A stretch of DNA of 9,937 bases from Balneolales bacterium (GCA_007131625.1 SLQC01000399.1:1-9937); one strand, 5' to 3'; counted from the stretch's first letter, positions 1-6,447 are shown. Translations and numbers: made by a program. Notes: generated from the letters alone by a model not told the origin.

Positions 1-2
1 CA

Positions 3-194
3 AAGGCAGCAATTAAAGTACCGGGAATGACCTATCAGCCACCATTGCTCGGATCCAAAACCCTGTTGAATATTACTGCAAGCTCTTGGCCTTATTGGGG
101 TTCGTTGTGGGTTGGACTCTCCATGTTTGCAGGAGCCGGATCGGTATGGTGGGAAAAACGATCACGGAAAAGTCGTGACAATCGGAGTAGTTGA
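3..194 (+). CDS. C-terminal fragment of a membrane protein, possibly NosB-like (5' end outside window)
   Basis: An open frame enters from the left edge and stops at 192-194, giving 63 residues. Seen: a Pro/Gly-rich stretch (VPGMTYQPPLLG), a short amphipathic piece, one hydrophobic segment (about residues 31-49, from YWGSLWVGL to GSVWW), and a strongly basic tail (EKRSRKSRDNR). This is the usual end of an inner-membrane protein with its C-terminus in the cytoplasm. It lies directly upstream of NosL-family genes on the same strand. Clade II nos clusters carry a multi-pass protein, NosB, near nosZ, so NosB is a reasonable guess. The identity is inferred from position only, because too little of the protein is visible to recognise a family. 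It could equally be another redox-linked membrane subunit of the locus. Confidence 0.55.
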   Translation, partial: KAAIKVPGMTYQPPLLGSKTLLNITASSWPYWGSLWVGLSMFAGAGSVWWEKRSRKSRDNRSS

Positions 195-203
195 AAACGA
201 CAA

Positions 204-217
204 ATAGTAAATACTAT
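204..217. promoter_or_regulatory. Short dyad in the leader of the first NosL-like gene
   Basis: ATAGTA and TACTAT form a perfect 6-bp inverted repeat around AA (204-217). The surrounding region is AT-rich and includes TATAAA just downstream (about 225-230). A second small inverted repeat, CGACA-GATGT-TGTCG, sits at 255-269. Both lie between the stop of the upstream membrane protein (194) and the likely start at 309. They could mark an operator or a leader hairpin. Short AT-rich dyads also arise by chance, so the call is weak. Confidence 0.2.
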
Positions 218-291
218 GCAATTTATAAATATATCCGAAATGCGAAGCCGTACACGACAGATGTTGTCGGATACAACCCAGCCGAATGCAT

Positions 292-298
292 GGAGAAG
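292..298 (+). promoter_or_regulatory. Shine-Dalgarno that decides the start of the NosL-like gene
   Basis: GGAGAAG at 292-298 lies 10 nt before ATG 309. The longer reading frame starting at 216 has no such signal, and its extra 31 residues would put a charged segment ahead of the lipoprotein signal peptide. This supports initiation at 309 (or the adjacent ATG 312). Confidence 0.55.
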
Positions 299-308
299 AA
301 AATACAGT

Positions 309-884
309 ATGATGAATAAAATGACTGCGGCAGTCCTGTGTGTGTTGTTTTTGGTCGCAGGCTGTGACAACAAAAACGGCCCGTTTCCAGACAGCGACAG
401 GAATCAGCGAGGTGTATCCGACAGGTCACAGAATCTGCAAGTTGACTTGACGTTTGACGCACAGTCGGATCCTACTCACATATGGTATGGAAAGGGAATC
501 AATCTCTATATGGAGTGGTGTGATTACAGCGGCAAACAGATCAGAAGCCGGCGTTATGGTGCCGTACTGGTAGATCAAAGCGGCAATTTACAGCGGTTCA
601 GATCGGTTGAGAGCATGATCCGAAAACTTGCTGATGAAGGTAAAACAAAAGATGATTATGAACTGGTTGGAATTGTGGACTTCATTTCAGCGGAGAAACT
701 TTTTGCACCGGAGAAGCTTACATATCACATTAGCAGAAACCTTCCGAGTCCGGACGGCGGCAACATCTCGGGGTTGAATCCGGAAGCCGATCAGGGCCTG
801 CTGTTCAATATCGGCGAAGCTTATCCCGGTAAACGAATTTCCTGGGATGAAGTCTGGGAAATGGTGGTGAATGAGAAATCCTGA
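309..884 (+). CDS. Divergent NosL-family lipoprotein (degenerate copper site)
   Basis: Read from ATG 309 it is 191 aa; the frame is open back to ATG 216, but only 309 has a Shine-Dalgarno. A short hydrophobic signal ends in the lipobox LVAGC, with lipidated Cys19, so the protein should be anchored in a membrane and face the periplasm. The body follows the NosL layout: a WCDYSGK segment where NosL has CxxCGM, then a strand rich in aromatic and basic residues, a VDFISAEKLFAPEKLTY segment, SPDGGN where NosL has SPMG, and a final amphipathic helix after SWDEVWEMV. NosL delivers Cu(I) for assembly of the catalytic copper centre of nitrous oxide reductase. Two expected copper-site residues are changed: the second Cys of CxxC is Ser (C71, S74), and the Met of SPM is Asp. 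It precedes a canonical nosL by 65 nt, so it is probably a diverged paralogue with a changed or partner role. Family assignment is by motif reading, not by search. Confidence 0.72.
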   Translation: MMNKMTAAVLCVLFLVAGCDNKNGPFPDSDRNQRGVSDRSQNLQVDLTFDAQSDPTHIWYGKGINLYMEWCDYSGKQIRSRRYGAVLVDQSGNLQRFRSVESMIRKLADEGKTKDDYELVGIVDFISAEKLFAPEKLTYHISRNLPSPDGGNISGLNPEADQGLLFNIGEAYPGKRISWDEVWEMVVNEKS

Positions 885-949
885 CAAGGGAAGATTTTGA
901 TAGTTTCAATGAATGACCCATCAGACATTTTGAATCAAACAGAAAACAG

Positions 950-1495
950 ATGAGTACCTGGATCAGTAAAAAAAACACTAGATGGCAATTAGATAAGCGA
1001 TGCGCACATCTGGCAGGCATGTTGCCGGCAGTGTTGTTCATGTCGGTGCTTCTTATTATGATGATAAGCGGTTGTGATCAGAATCCACGAGATATCCGTA
1101 TGGGCGAGCAGGAATGCGATCATTGCCGGATGATGATCAGTGAAGAGCAGTTTGTCGCGCAGCTGATCACAAAGCAGGGTCGGCACTATGCTTTTGACGC
1201 TATTGAATGTATGGCTGCATTTGAATCTGGCGGAGCAGCTCAGGAACTGGATATTCACAGTTTGTGGGTATCCCACTTCAATAATCCCGGAACATGGCTT
1301 CCTGCCAAAGAAGCCCGTTATCTGCAAAGTGAAGAACTTCGCAGTCCAATGGCAGTTAATATCTCTGCATATACCGACCGGGAAGAAGCTGATTTGCAGC
1401 AAGAAGCCTATTCCGGCAGAGTGTTGACCTGGGAGCTGGTGAAAGAGGTGGTACGGGAAGTCTGGTCAGGCGAATATAGTCACGCGCACCGGTAA
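950..1495 (+). CDS. nosL: NosL, copper chaperone lipoprotein for nitrous oxide reductase
   Basis: 181 aa from ATG 950. A hydrophobic signal (MLPAVLFMSVLLIMMISGC) ends in lipobox ISGC with Cys42, so it is a periplasm-facing lipoprotein. An internal ATG at 1019 begins exactly at this signal and is a plausible alternative start; neither start has a convincing Shine-Dalgarno. NosL hallmarks are all present: CDHCRMMI (C56, C59, M61, M62), FDAIECM (82-88), a WLPAKEARY segment, SPM (132-134), and the closing GRVLTWELVKEVV helix. In characterised systems NosL binds Cu(I) and passes it to the NosDFY complex for assembly of the copper centres of NosZ. The gene sits between a degenerate NosL-like copy and nosD, 13 nt upstream of the longer nosD start. 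This copy, unlike its neighbour, keeps the expected copper-binding residues, so it is likely the working chaperone. Confidence 0.9.
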   Translation: MSTWISKKNTRWQLDKRCAHLAGMLPAVLFMSVLLIMMISGCDQNPRDIRMGEQECDHCRMMISEEQFVAQLITKQGRHYAFDAIECMAAFESGGAAQELDIHSLWVSHFNNPGTWLPAKEARYLQSEELRSPMAVNISAYTDREEADLQQEAYSGRVLTWELVKEVVREVWSGEYSHAHR

Positions 1496-1502
1496 ATGGC
1501 TT

Positions 1503-1574
1503 CTACTCATGCGTCTTCTTCGACTCATTTGTTCACATCGTCTCATACATCCACATCGACTCATGCGTTCACTT
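1503..1574 (+). repeat. Four-copy 18-bp imperfect tandem repeat over the nosD start
   Basis: Four adjacent 18-bp units (1503, 1521, 1539, 1557) share the pattern cgactcatgcgttcacat with a few changes each. The unit is six codons and in frame with nosD, so units 2-4 each read R-L-(I/M)-x-(S/P)-(H/L). The first and fourth units both contain ATG at the same place, giving the two candidate nosD starts at 1509 and 1563. The repeat fully covers the 18-residue N-terminal extension. Confidence 0.75.
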
Positions 1575-2948
1575 CTTATTTTAACGGGAATAGTTCTTGT
1601 AGCGATAGCTGTTGTTTCGGCCCGGTTCCACGTTTCAACGGCACAACAGGAATCATATGAATTGACGCATGCAGATGAAATAAAATATACAGATTTCGCT
1701 CATTATTTATCGTATATTGATGATTCTGTGAGGAATGAAACCTTTGAAAATGACGCAAAGAACAGAATACTGGAGGTCGGATCGGATAAAGAATTTTCAG
1801 ATATCAGTAATGCACTCGCCGCATCCAGGGATGGTGATATTATCCAAATTCATCAGGGGACATACCGTGAGAGCGGACTGATCGTCAAGAATAGCATCAC
1901 TTTGCTTGGGATAGGTCGTCCGGTAGTTGATGTGGATGGACAAGGTGAGGGCATTCGTATTATAGCCGACAGTGTTCACATTGAAGGACTGGAAGTCAGA
2001 AATGTACCATCCAGCCACAGCCGCGACCATGCCGCCATCCGGTTCGATCGTGTTTCGGGAGGCAAAGTCATTGACAACCGGCTGGATAACAACTTTTTCG
2101 GCATTTATCTTGCACGGTCACACGATTTGGAAATTCGTGACAACCATCTTACCGCTTATCATGTAAGGGAATCGGCTTCGGCAAACGGAATTCATCTCTG
2201 GAACTCCGACCGAGCTACTATTACAGGTAATACGGTGATCGGGCACCGTGACGGCATTTATCTTGAATATGTGCAGGAGAGCAAGATATTTAACAATCAC
2301 ATCGAGAAAAATATCCGCTACGGACTCCATTTCATGTTCTCTGACGATTGCATCTATCACCATAACAGGTTTGAAGACAATGGGGCTGGTGTAGCAGTCA
2401 TGTACAGCAGGCGCGTTATAATGAAACACAACCGGTTTGCTGACAACTGGGGATCAGCATCCTATGGAATCCTTCTTAAAGATATAACAGACAGTGAAAT
2501 TCGCAACAATGATTTTTACAGAAATACGATAGGCATTCGGGTAGAGGGCAGTGACCGCGTCAAAATACATCATAACAAATTCAATCGAAACGGCTGGGCG
2601 ATCCGGATTATGGCCAACAGCATGGACAATCACATTACTCAAAACAATTTTATCGATAATGCATTTGACGTGTCAACCAACAGCCGGCGCAACAACAGCA
2701 CATTCGATTCGAATTACTGGGATAAATACAGCGGCTATGATTTGAAAGGAGACGGTTTCGGAGATGTTCCGTACCGCCCGGTTCGGCTTTTTTCCCTGAT
2801 CGTTGAACGCAACCCTATGGCACTGATGCTGCTGCGCAGTATGTTCGTGCAGATCCTCGATATCACCGAGCGCATCATGCCAACCCTGACACCAGAGACA
2901 CTGATTGATGAAAAACCGCTTATGCGGGAGGTGGAGATATCGCTATGA
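1509..2948 (+). CDS. nosD: NosD, periplasmic beta-helix protein of the NosDFY maturation complex
   Basis: 479 aa from ATG 1509, or 461 aa from ATG 1563. Neither start has a clear Shine-Dalgarno, and the first 18 residues come from a tandem repeat, so 1563 may be the true start. A hydrophobic export signal (about residues 21-40, LLILTGIVLVAIAVVSA) leads into a periplasmic protein. From about residue 95 to 395 the chain is a right-handed parallel beta-helix of the NosD/CASH type, with many turns carrying N-x-(F/I) and repeated ENNGxGIxL-like ladders such as NNFFGIYLARSHDLEIRDN. The C-terminus is diagnostic: NYWDKYSGYDLKGDGFGDVPYRP, followed by a helical tail with ERIMPTLTP. NosD works with the NosFY transporter to insert copper (and sulfide) into nitrous oxide reductase. 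Its stop overlaps nosF by 4 nt. Confidence 0.93.
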   Translation: MRLLRLICSHRLIHPHRLMRSLLILTGIVLVAIAVVSARFHVSTAQQESYELTHADEIKYTDFAHYLSYIDDSVRNETFENDAKNRILEVGSDKEFSDISNALAASRDGDIIQIHQGTYRESGLIVKNSITLLGIGRPVVDVDGQGEGIRIIADSVHIEGLEVRNVPSSHSRDHAAIRFDRVSGGKVIDNRLDNNFFGIYLARSHDLEIRDNHLTAYHVRESASANGIHLWNSDRATITGNTVIGHRDGIYLEYVQESKIFNNHIEKNIRYGLHFMFSDDCIYHHNRFEDNGAGVAVMYSRRVIMKHNRFADNWGSASYGILLKDITDSEIRNNDFYRNTIGIRVEGSDRVKIHHNKFNRNGWAIRIMANSMDNHITQNNFIDNAFDVSTNSRRNNSTFDSNYWDKYSGYDLKGDGFGDVPYRPVRLFSLIVERNPMALMLLRSMFVQILDITERIMPTLTPETLIDEKPLMREVEISL

Positions 2949-3862
2949 TTACTATCAACAAACTGGATAAACACTACGGTTCCCAGCATGCGCTAAAATC
3001 CATAGATATTCGCATCGCACCTGGCCGCATTACCGCAGTTCTGGGTCCGAATGGCGCGGGAAAAACCACACTGATTAAATGTATACTCGGGCTCGTAAAG
3101 CCGGATAGCGGACAAATTTCTGTGGATGGCATACGCGTCAACGGTGAAAGCGATTATCGCCGCATGATCGGTTACATGCCGCAGCTGGCGCGTTATCCTG
3201 AAAATCTGACCGTCAGCGAGATTGTCGAAATGATTTGTGATGTGCGAGGCTGGTCGGGAAGCGGGAAACCGGACGCAACAACCAGTTCATCTGATTCAAA
3301 CTATTCGCACAAAGCACATGATACACATAATGCACATGATGCGCATGATGTGAACAAAACACACAATGGCCATGATTTGCAAAACCGACACAATACACCC
3401 ACCGGCCTCGACTGGGATCTCTGGCACCGGTTCAATCTCGACTCGGAGAAAAACAAGACATTCCGAACACTTTCCGGTGGAAATCGCCAGAAAGTGAGCG
3501 CAGTGCTCGCATTTTTATTCCGTCCGAAAATACTTTTTCTTGACGAACCGACGGCAGGTCTTGATCCGGTTTCCAGTAGTATTTTCAAGGATAAAATTTT
3601 GGAAGAGCGGGATCGCGGCACGACGGTCATTTTGACGTCACATATCATGAGTGAGGTCCAGGATCTATCTGAAACAGTGGTATATCTGCTCGAAGGCCGG
3701 CTCCATTTTGAGCGTGGCGTCGAGGAAATCCTCGCCGAAACCGGACAAAAAACACTGGAGCGCGCGATTGCCAAAAAGCTGGATGTATCATCCGGGGACA
3801 ATGACGAAATTAACGAGGCGATTGTTTTCACGGAAAAAATCATGACGGGAGGGGTGCTATGA
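2945..3862 (+). CDS. nosF: NosF, ABC transporter ATPase of the nitrous oxide reductase maturation complex, with a His-rich insert
   Basis: 305 aa, starting 8 nt after a doubled GGAGGTGGAG Shine-Dalgarno (2927-2936) and overlapping nosD by ATGA. All ABC ATPase motifs are present: Walker A GPNGAGKTT (34-42), Q-loop Q80, signature LSGGN (176-180), Walker B ILFLDEP (196-202), D-loop AGLD and H-loop H233. It powers the NosY permease in the cytoplasm. The odd part is residues about 104-153, between the Q-loop and the signature. There the helical subdomain carries an extra stretch of about 45 residues with eight His spaced by multiples of three (122, 125, 128, 131, 134, 140, 143, 149), mostly followed by Asp or Asn. 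The NosF sequences I can recall do not have this. The ATPase core is intact, so the insert is tolerated and the gene is not broken. Confidence 0.93.
   Translation: MITINKLDKHYGSQHALKSIDIRIAPGRITAVLGPNGAGKTTLIKCILGLVKPDSGQISVDGIRVNGESDYRRMIGYMPQLARYPENLTVSEIVEMICDVRGWSGSGKPDATTSSSDSNYSHKAHDTHNAHDAHDVNKTHNGHDLQNRHNTPTGLDWDLWHRFNLDSEKNKTFRTLSGGNRQKVSAVLAFLFRPKILFLDEPTAGLDPVSSSIFKDKILEERDRGTTVILTSHIMSEVQDLSETVVYLLEGRLHFERGVEEILAETGQKTLERAIAKKLDVSSGDNDEINEAIVFTEKIMTGGVL
3308..3397 (+). repeat. 9-bp imperfect tandem repeat coding His-(Asp/Asn)-x inside nosF
   Basis: About ten 9-bp units resembling cacatgatg run in frame through nosF (for example cacatgatg, cgcatgatg, cacaatggc). Each codes His-Asp/Asn-small residue. 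Eight of ten first positions are His; the other two are Asn137 and Gln146, each a single-codon drift from His. The regular register points to growth by replication slippage followed by point changes. Confidence 0.8.
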
Positions 3863-4641
3863 TTGCCAAAATTCTCAAATATCAATTGCGGGATGTGATG
3901 CGCAGCAAATGGATTATCGCATATGCACTTCTGTTCCTTATTTTCACTGATGTGCTTTTCCGCTTCGGTGGCGACGGTGTACGCGTTGTGACCAGTCTGA
4001 TGAATGTAGTGCTGATCGTAATCCCCCTCGCTTCGATGATCCTTGGAGCCTTTTATCTATACAATACCCGGGAGTATATCGAACTGTTGCTATGCCACCC
4101 TGTCAAGCGCCATCAACTCTTCTGGGGGATGTTTCTGGGATTGGCACTTCCCATGGTACTGGCCTTCGGGGGGGGAGTTATGATTCCATTCGTTTATAAC
4201 GGGGTCGGACCCGAAGCATGGTCGGCGGTGCTGCTACTGGTATTCACCGGATCAGCCCTGTCGGTAATTTTTGTCGGAATCGCTTACTACCTGGCACTGC
4301 GATTCGATGACCGGATCAAAGGACTCGGACTCGCACTGGTCATCTGCCTCTTTTTCACCGTGATTTACGACGGGCTGATCCTCTTTGTGATCTATCTGCT
4401 TTCAAGTTATCCGCTTGAGAAACCGGTTATAGCGTTTTCACTTGTGAATCCAATTGATATGGGTCGGATTCTGATGCTTATGCAATTCGATATTTCCGCA
4501 CTCATGGGACTTACCGGCGCTGTTTTTCGCGATTTTTTTGGAACCAAAATGGGCATGATGATCGCTCTTGTATCACTTCTGCTCTGGCTGGCGATACCCG
4601 TATCCGCGGGGCTCCGTCAGTTCCTTCTCAAGGATTTCTGA
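3859..4641 (+). CDS. nosY: NosY, ABC-2 type permease of the nitrous oxide reductase maturation complex
   Basis: 260 aa, starting 4 nt after a GGGAGGGG Shine-Dalgarno (3847-3854) and overlapping the nosF stop by ATGA, so translation is probably coupled. Six hydrophobic segments are visible at about residues 18-34, 45-68, 88-112, 121-148, 154-181 and 232-252, the usual ABC-2 topology. The loop after the second helix reads NTREYIELLLCHPVKR, matching the conserved (G/T)xLELLLxxPVxR coupling region of NosY-type permeases. With NosF and periplasmic NosD it forms the membrane complex that accepts copper from NosL for nitrous oxide reductase. Length is close to the family norm. It is the last gene of the tight nosDFY block; a 133-nt AT-rich gap follows. 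Confidence 0.92.
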   Translation: MIAKILKYQLRDVMRSKWIIAYALLFLIFTDVLFRFGGDGVRVVTSLMNVVLIVIPLASMILGAFYLYNTREYIELLLCHPVKRHQLFWGMFLGLALPMVLAFGGGVMIPFVYNGVGPEAWSAVLLLVFTGSALSVIFVGIAYYLALRFDDRIKGLGLALVICLFFTVIYDGLILFVIYLLSSYPLEKPVIAFSLVNPIDMGRILMLMQFDISALMGLTGAVFRDFFGTKMGMMIALVSLLLWLAIPVSAGLRQFLLKDF

Positions 4642-4674
4642 AAATTGCGTTAACAGACATCACAAAATTGATTA

Positions 4675-4690
4675 AATTATTATAATAATT
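4675..4690. promoter_or_regulatory. Perfect 16-bp AT-only palindrome downstream of nosY
   Basis: AATTATTATAATAATT (4675-4690) is a perfect 16-bp palindrome and contains TATAAT (4681-4686). It sits in the gap between nosY and the cupin gene. It could be an operator, part of a promoter, or simply AT-rich sequence. It is not a classic terminator, because there is no GC stem. Confidence 0.35.
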
Positions 4691-4693
4691 GAA

Positions 4694-4738
4694 ATGAAAT
4701 AGATCATAAAGTTATATAACTTCTCCTGATGATTTCAT
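4694..4738. promoter_or_regulatory. Nested 45-bp imperfect dyad upstream of the cupin gene
   Basis: Three inverted repeats share nearly the same centre (about 4716): ATGAAAT/ATTTCAT (4694-4700 and 4732-4738), ATCA/TGAT (4703-4706 and 4727-4730), and a perfect inner 14-bp palindrome AAGTTATATAACTT (4709-4722). The whole ends 36 nt before the cupin start. It may be an operator or an mRNA hairpin controlling the cupin and ctaA genes. No known factor motif (for example a full FNR box) was recognised. Confidence 0.35.
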
Positions 4739-4774
4739 TCTCAACCGGATCATTTTTTAACTTTAATTTCCTTC

Positions 4775-5104
4775 ATGGCCAAATCATTTCAACTCTCCGA
4801 CACCATTCAGCAATCGATGCCAGAGAAAGGCATTCTCAGCCGAACGATCTTCAAGAACGAGTACACAACCCTTGTCATCATGCAGCTTGCTCCCGGCGAG
4901 GAACTGACCGAGCACACTTCCAAGTTTCCTGTCTGGATTCAGACCATCGACGGGGAAGGAGTTCTCAAAACGCCGAATGGCGAGGAGAAAATGTCGCCCG
5001 GCACCTGGATCTGCCTCGACCCGTCCGAAGAGCATGCGGTCTACCCGGTATCCGAACAAACCCTCAGTTTTGCGTTGATAATTATGAAAAAGAATCAACT
5101 ATGA
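4775..5104 (+). CDS. Small single-domain cupin protein
   Basis: 109 aa, with no signal peptide or membrane segment, so it should be cytoplasmic. The chain is almost only beta-strand: LVIMQLAPGEELTEH, FPVWIQTIDGEGVLKTPNGEE, then MSPGTWICLDPSEEHAVYP. These match the two conserved cupin motifs. Only one His per motif remains (H47 and H87): the usual HxH of motif 1 is H-T-S, and PxG plus His of motif 2 is kept. The metal site, if present, is therefore reduced, and the function (enzyme, sensor or structural) cannot be told. There is no Shine-Dalgarno before ATG 4775; the upstream 40 nt are AT-rich. It lies between nosY and the heme A synthase gene on the same strand, which suggests a role linked to respiratory maturation or stress, but that is inference. 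Confidence 0.82.
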   Translation: MAKSFQLSDTIQQSMPEKGILSRTIFKNEYTTLVIMQLAPGEELTEHTSKFPVWIQTIDGEGVLKTPNGEEKMSPGTWICLDPSEEHAVYPVSEQTLSFALIIMKKNQL

Positions 5105-5184
5105 CAATGTTCGTTGATTCACGGGTGCATGATTATATTATCATGGGTGCTCCATGTGTCCTAATGAGTCAAAACATTTTAAAA

Positions 5185-5190
5185 AAGGTG
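5185..5190 (+). promoter_or_regulatory. Shine-Dalgarno supporting the shorter ctaA start
   Basis: AAGGTG at 5185-5190 is just upstream of ATG 5193, whereas the longer in-frame start at 5154 has no purine-rich signal. Spacing is short (2 nt after the last G), so the support is moderate. Confidence 0.4.
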
Positions 5191-5192
5191 AA

Positions 5193-6281
5193 ATGATTTC
5201 ACGGATTGAAGATATCACCTGGCGGCGACGACGCGTCATCTGGTATTTCAGCGGATGTGTGATGATCGCGGTGATCCTGATAGTCGGCGGATTGACGCGC
5301 CTGAATCAGGCCGGACTCTCAATAACCGAGTGGGAAGTGATCAGTGGAGTGATTCCACCATTATCTGAAGCGCAGTGGAATGACGCGTTCGAAACCTACC
5401 GACAGTTCCCTGAATACCAGGAAGTCCATCGCGGCATGACCCTCCCGGAATTCAAGGTCATCTACTGGTGGGAATACACACATCGCATGCTTAGTCGTCT
5501 GCTCGGGTTCCTTTTTGTGATTCCGTTCCTGATATTCGTTTGGAAACGTGCCATGCCCATCGACGAAGCCGTCAAACTCGGAGGCATCGTATTGCTCGGT
5601 GGTGCGCAGGCTTTCCTTGGATGGTATATGGTTCAGAGCGGACTCGCTGATCAACCCGTCGTCAGTCATCTGCGGCTCGGAATCCACCTTGTCGTGGCCT
5701 TCCTACTCTTTGCATTACTGTGGAACCTGGCGATAAACAGGATTCCGAAAAACTCCAGACAATTTCCGGGCATTCTTAATAAAGCCACCGGCAGACGTTC
5801 TCTTTCCAGGAATTTCTCAGATACGCAGTGGATGAATATCATCTGGGCAGCAGCTTTGGGACTGCTGTTTCTGCAAGTATTGGTCGGAGGCTGGACTGCC
5901 GGACTCAAAGCCGGGTTCGTCTATCCGACCTTTCCGAAAATGGGTGCCTACTGGATTCCGCCGGAACTCGGATTCATGTCGCCTTGGTGGTATGATTTCT
6001 CGCACAACGCCATTTCCGTACAGTTTTTGCACCGCGTGTTGGCGTTACTGGTAACCCTTTTGGTGATCCCGCTGGCCGTATCCGGATTGCGGTCTTATGT
6101 CAGGCCGTTGCAACTTACAGGACTAGTATCGCTGCTGATCATCGCTCTGCAAATAGTAACGGGGGCACTAAATGTCCTTTGGGGAGTTCCGGTCTGGCTC
6201 TCTTCTGTCCATCAGTTCGGGGCGCTTATTTTGCTGGCGGCACTACTCACAATGCGTCGATATAATGTGGTCTATTCGTAG
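5193..6281 (+). CDS. ctaA: Heme A synthase, COX15/CtaA family
   Basis: 362 aa from ATG 5193 (375 aa if ATG 5154 is used). The family signature GGLTRLNQAGLSITEW follows the first helix, then a periplasmic loop with IPPLSEAQW and MTLPEF, and the WWEYTHRMLSR helix. This resembles the mitochondrial/alphaproteobacterial COX15 type more than the short Bacillus CtaA. About eight membrane helices are visible. Heme-ligand candidates, in the 362-aa numbering, are H97 (EYTHR), H159 or H165 (SHLRLGIH), H280 (FLHRV) and H340 (SVHQF), as expected for the two heme-binding halves. The enzyme oxidises the C8 methyl of heme O to the formyl of heme A in the membrane, for aa3-type oxidases. No ctaB (heme O synthase) or oxidase subunit genes are in the window. 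It lies downstream of the cupin gene on the same strand; a shared transcript is plausible. Confidence 0.92.
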   Translation: MISRIEDITWRRRRVIWYFSGCVMIAVILIVGGLTRLNQAGLSITEWEVISGVIPPLSEAQWNDAFETYRQFPEYQEVHRGMTLPEFKVIYWWEYTHRMLSRLLGFLFVIPFLIFVWKRAMPIDEAVKLGGIVLLGGAQAFLGWYMVQSGLADQPVVSHLRLGIHLVVAFLLFALLWNLAINRIPKNSRQFPGILNKATGRRSLSRNFSDTQWMNIIWAAALGLLFLQVLVGGWTAGLKAGFVYPTFPKMGAYWIPPELGFMSPWWYDFSHNAISVQFLHRVLALLVTLLVIPLAVSGLRSYVRPLQLTGLVSLLIIALQIVTGALNVLWGVPVWLSSVHQFGALILLAALLTMRRYNVVYS

Positions 6282-6345
6282 TCGCAACACCTGACATCGC
6301 AACCAAATTGATTGTGTCCGATTATGTTTTGCATCTGAAGAAGTT

Positions 6346-6361
6346 CGCCATCCCGATGGCG
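6346..6361 (+). other. Small GC hairpin after ctaA
   Basis: CGCCATC-CC-GATGGCG is a perfect 7-bp inverted repeat in the 166-nt gap between ctaA (ends 6281) and the next gene. No T-run follows, so it is not a typical Rho-independent terminator. It could stabilise the 3' end of the ctaA mRNA or be a protein site. The rest of the gap shows nothing I can name. Confidence 0.35.
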
Positions 6362-6447
6362 TAGTGATTCCCGCGAGATCGGTCCATTTCTGGATTCGGG
6401 TCTGGCCACTTGCTTAAATACTCAAAAGAAATAAAAAAGAAGGGCGA

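Noticed and set aside
216..308. N-terminal extension of the first NosL-like protein from ATG 216
   Set aside because: It has no Shine-Dalgarno, would place a charged 31-residue stretch before the lipoprotein signal, and a good signal precedes ATG 309.
3308..3397. CRISPR-like or minisatellite array
   Set aside because: The 9-bp units have no spacers and stay in frame within a functional ATPase gene, so it is a coding repeat.
3301..3885. 194-aa minus-strand reading frame opposite nosF, with a Cys/His-rich end
   Set aside because: It is the mirror of the nosF coding sequence; its Cys/His-rich C-terminal end is only the reverse complement of the 9-bp repeat, and no start signal supports it.
4664..4690. 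FNR/CRP-type site (TTGAT...) upstream of the cupin gene
   Set aside because: Only the left half-site TTGAT is present; the right half expected (ATCAA) is missing at the correct spacing.
4729..5196. 155-aa plus-strand reading frame overlapping the cupin gene in another phase
   Set aside because: It lacks any domain-like pattern, is rich in His/Arg as expected from a shifted frame, and overlaps the well-formed cupin gene almost completely.
6346..6361. Rho-independent terminator for ctaA
   Set aside because: The hairpin is good but no T-run follows it on either strand.
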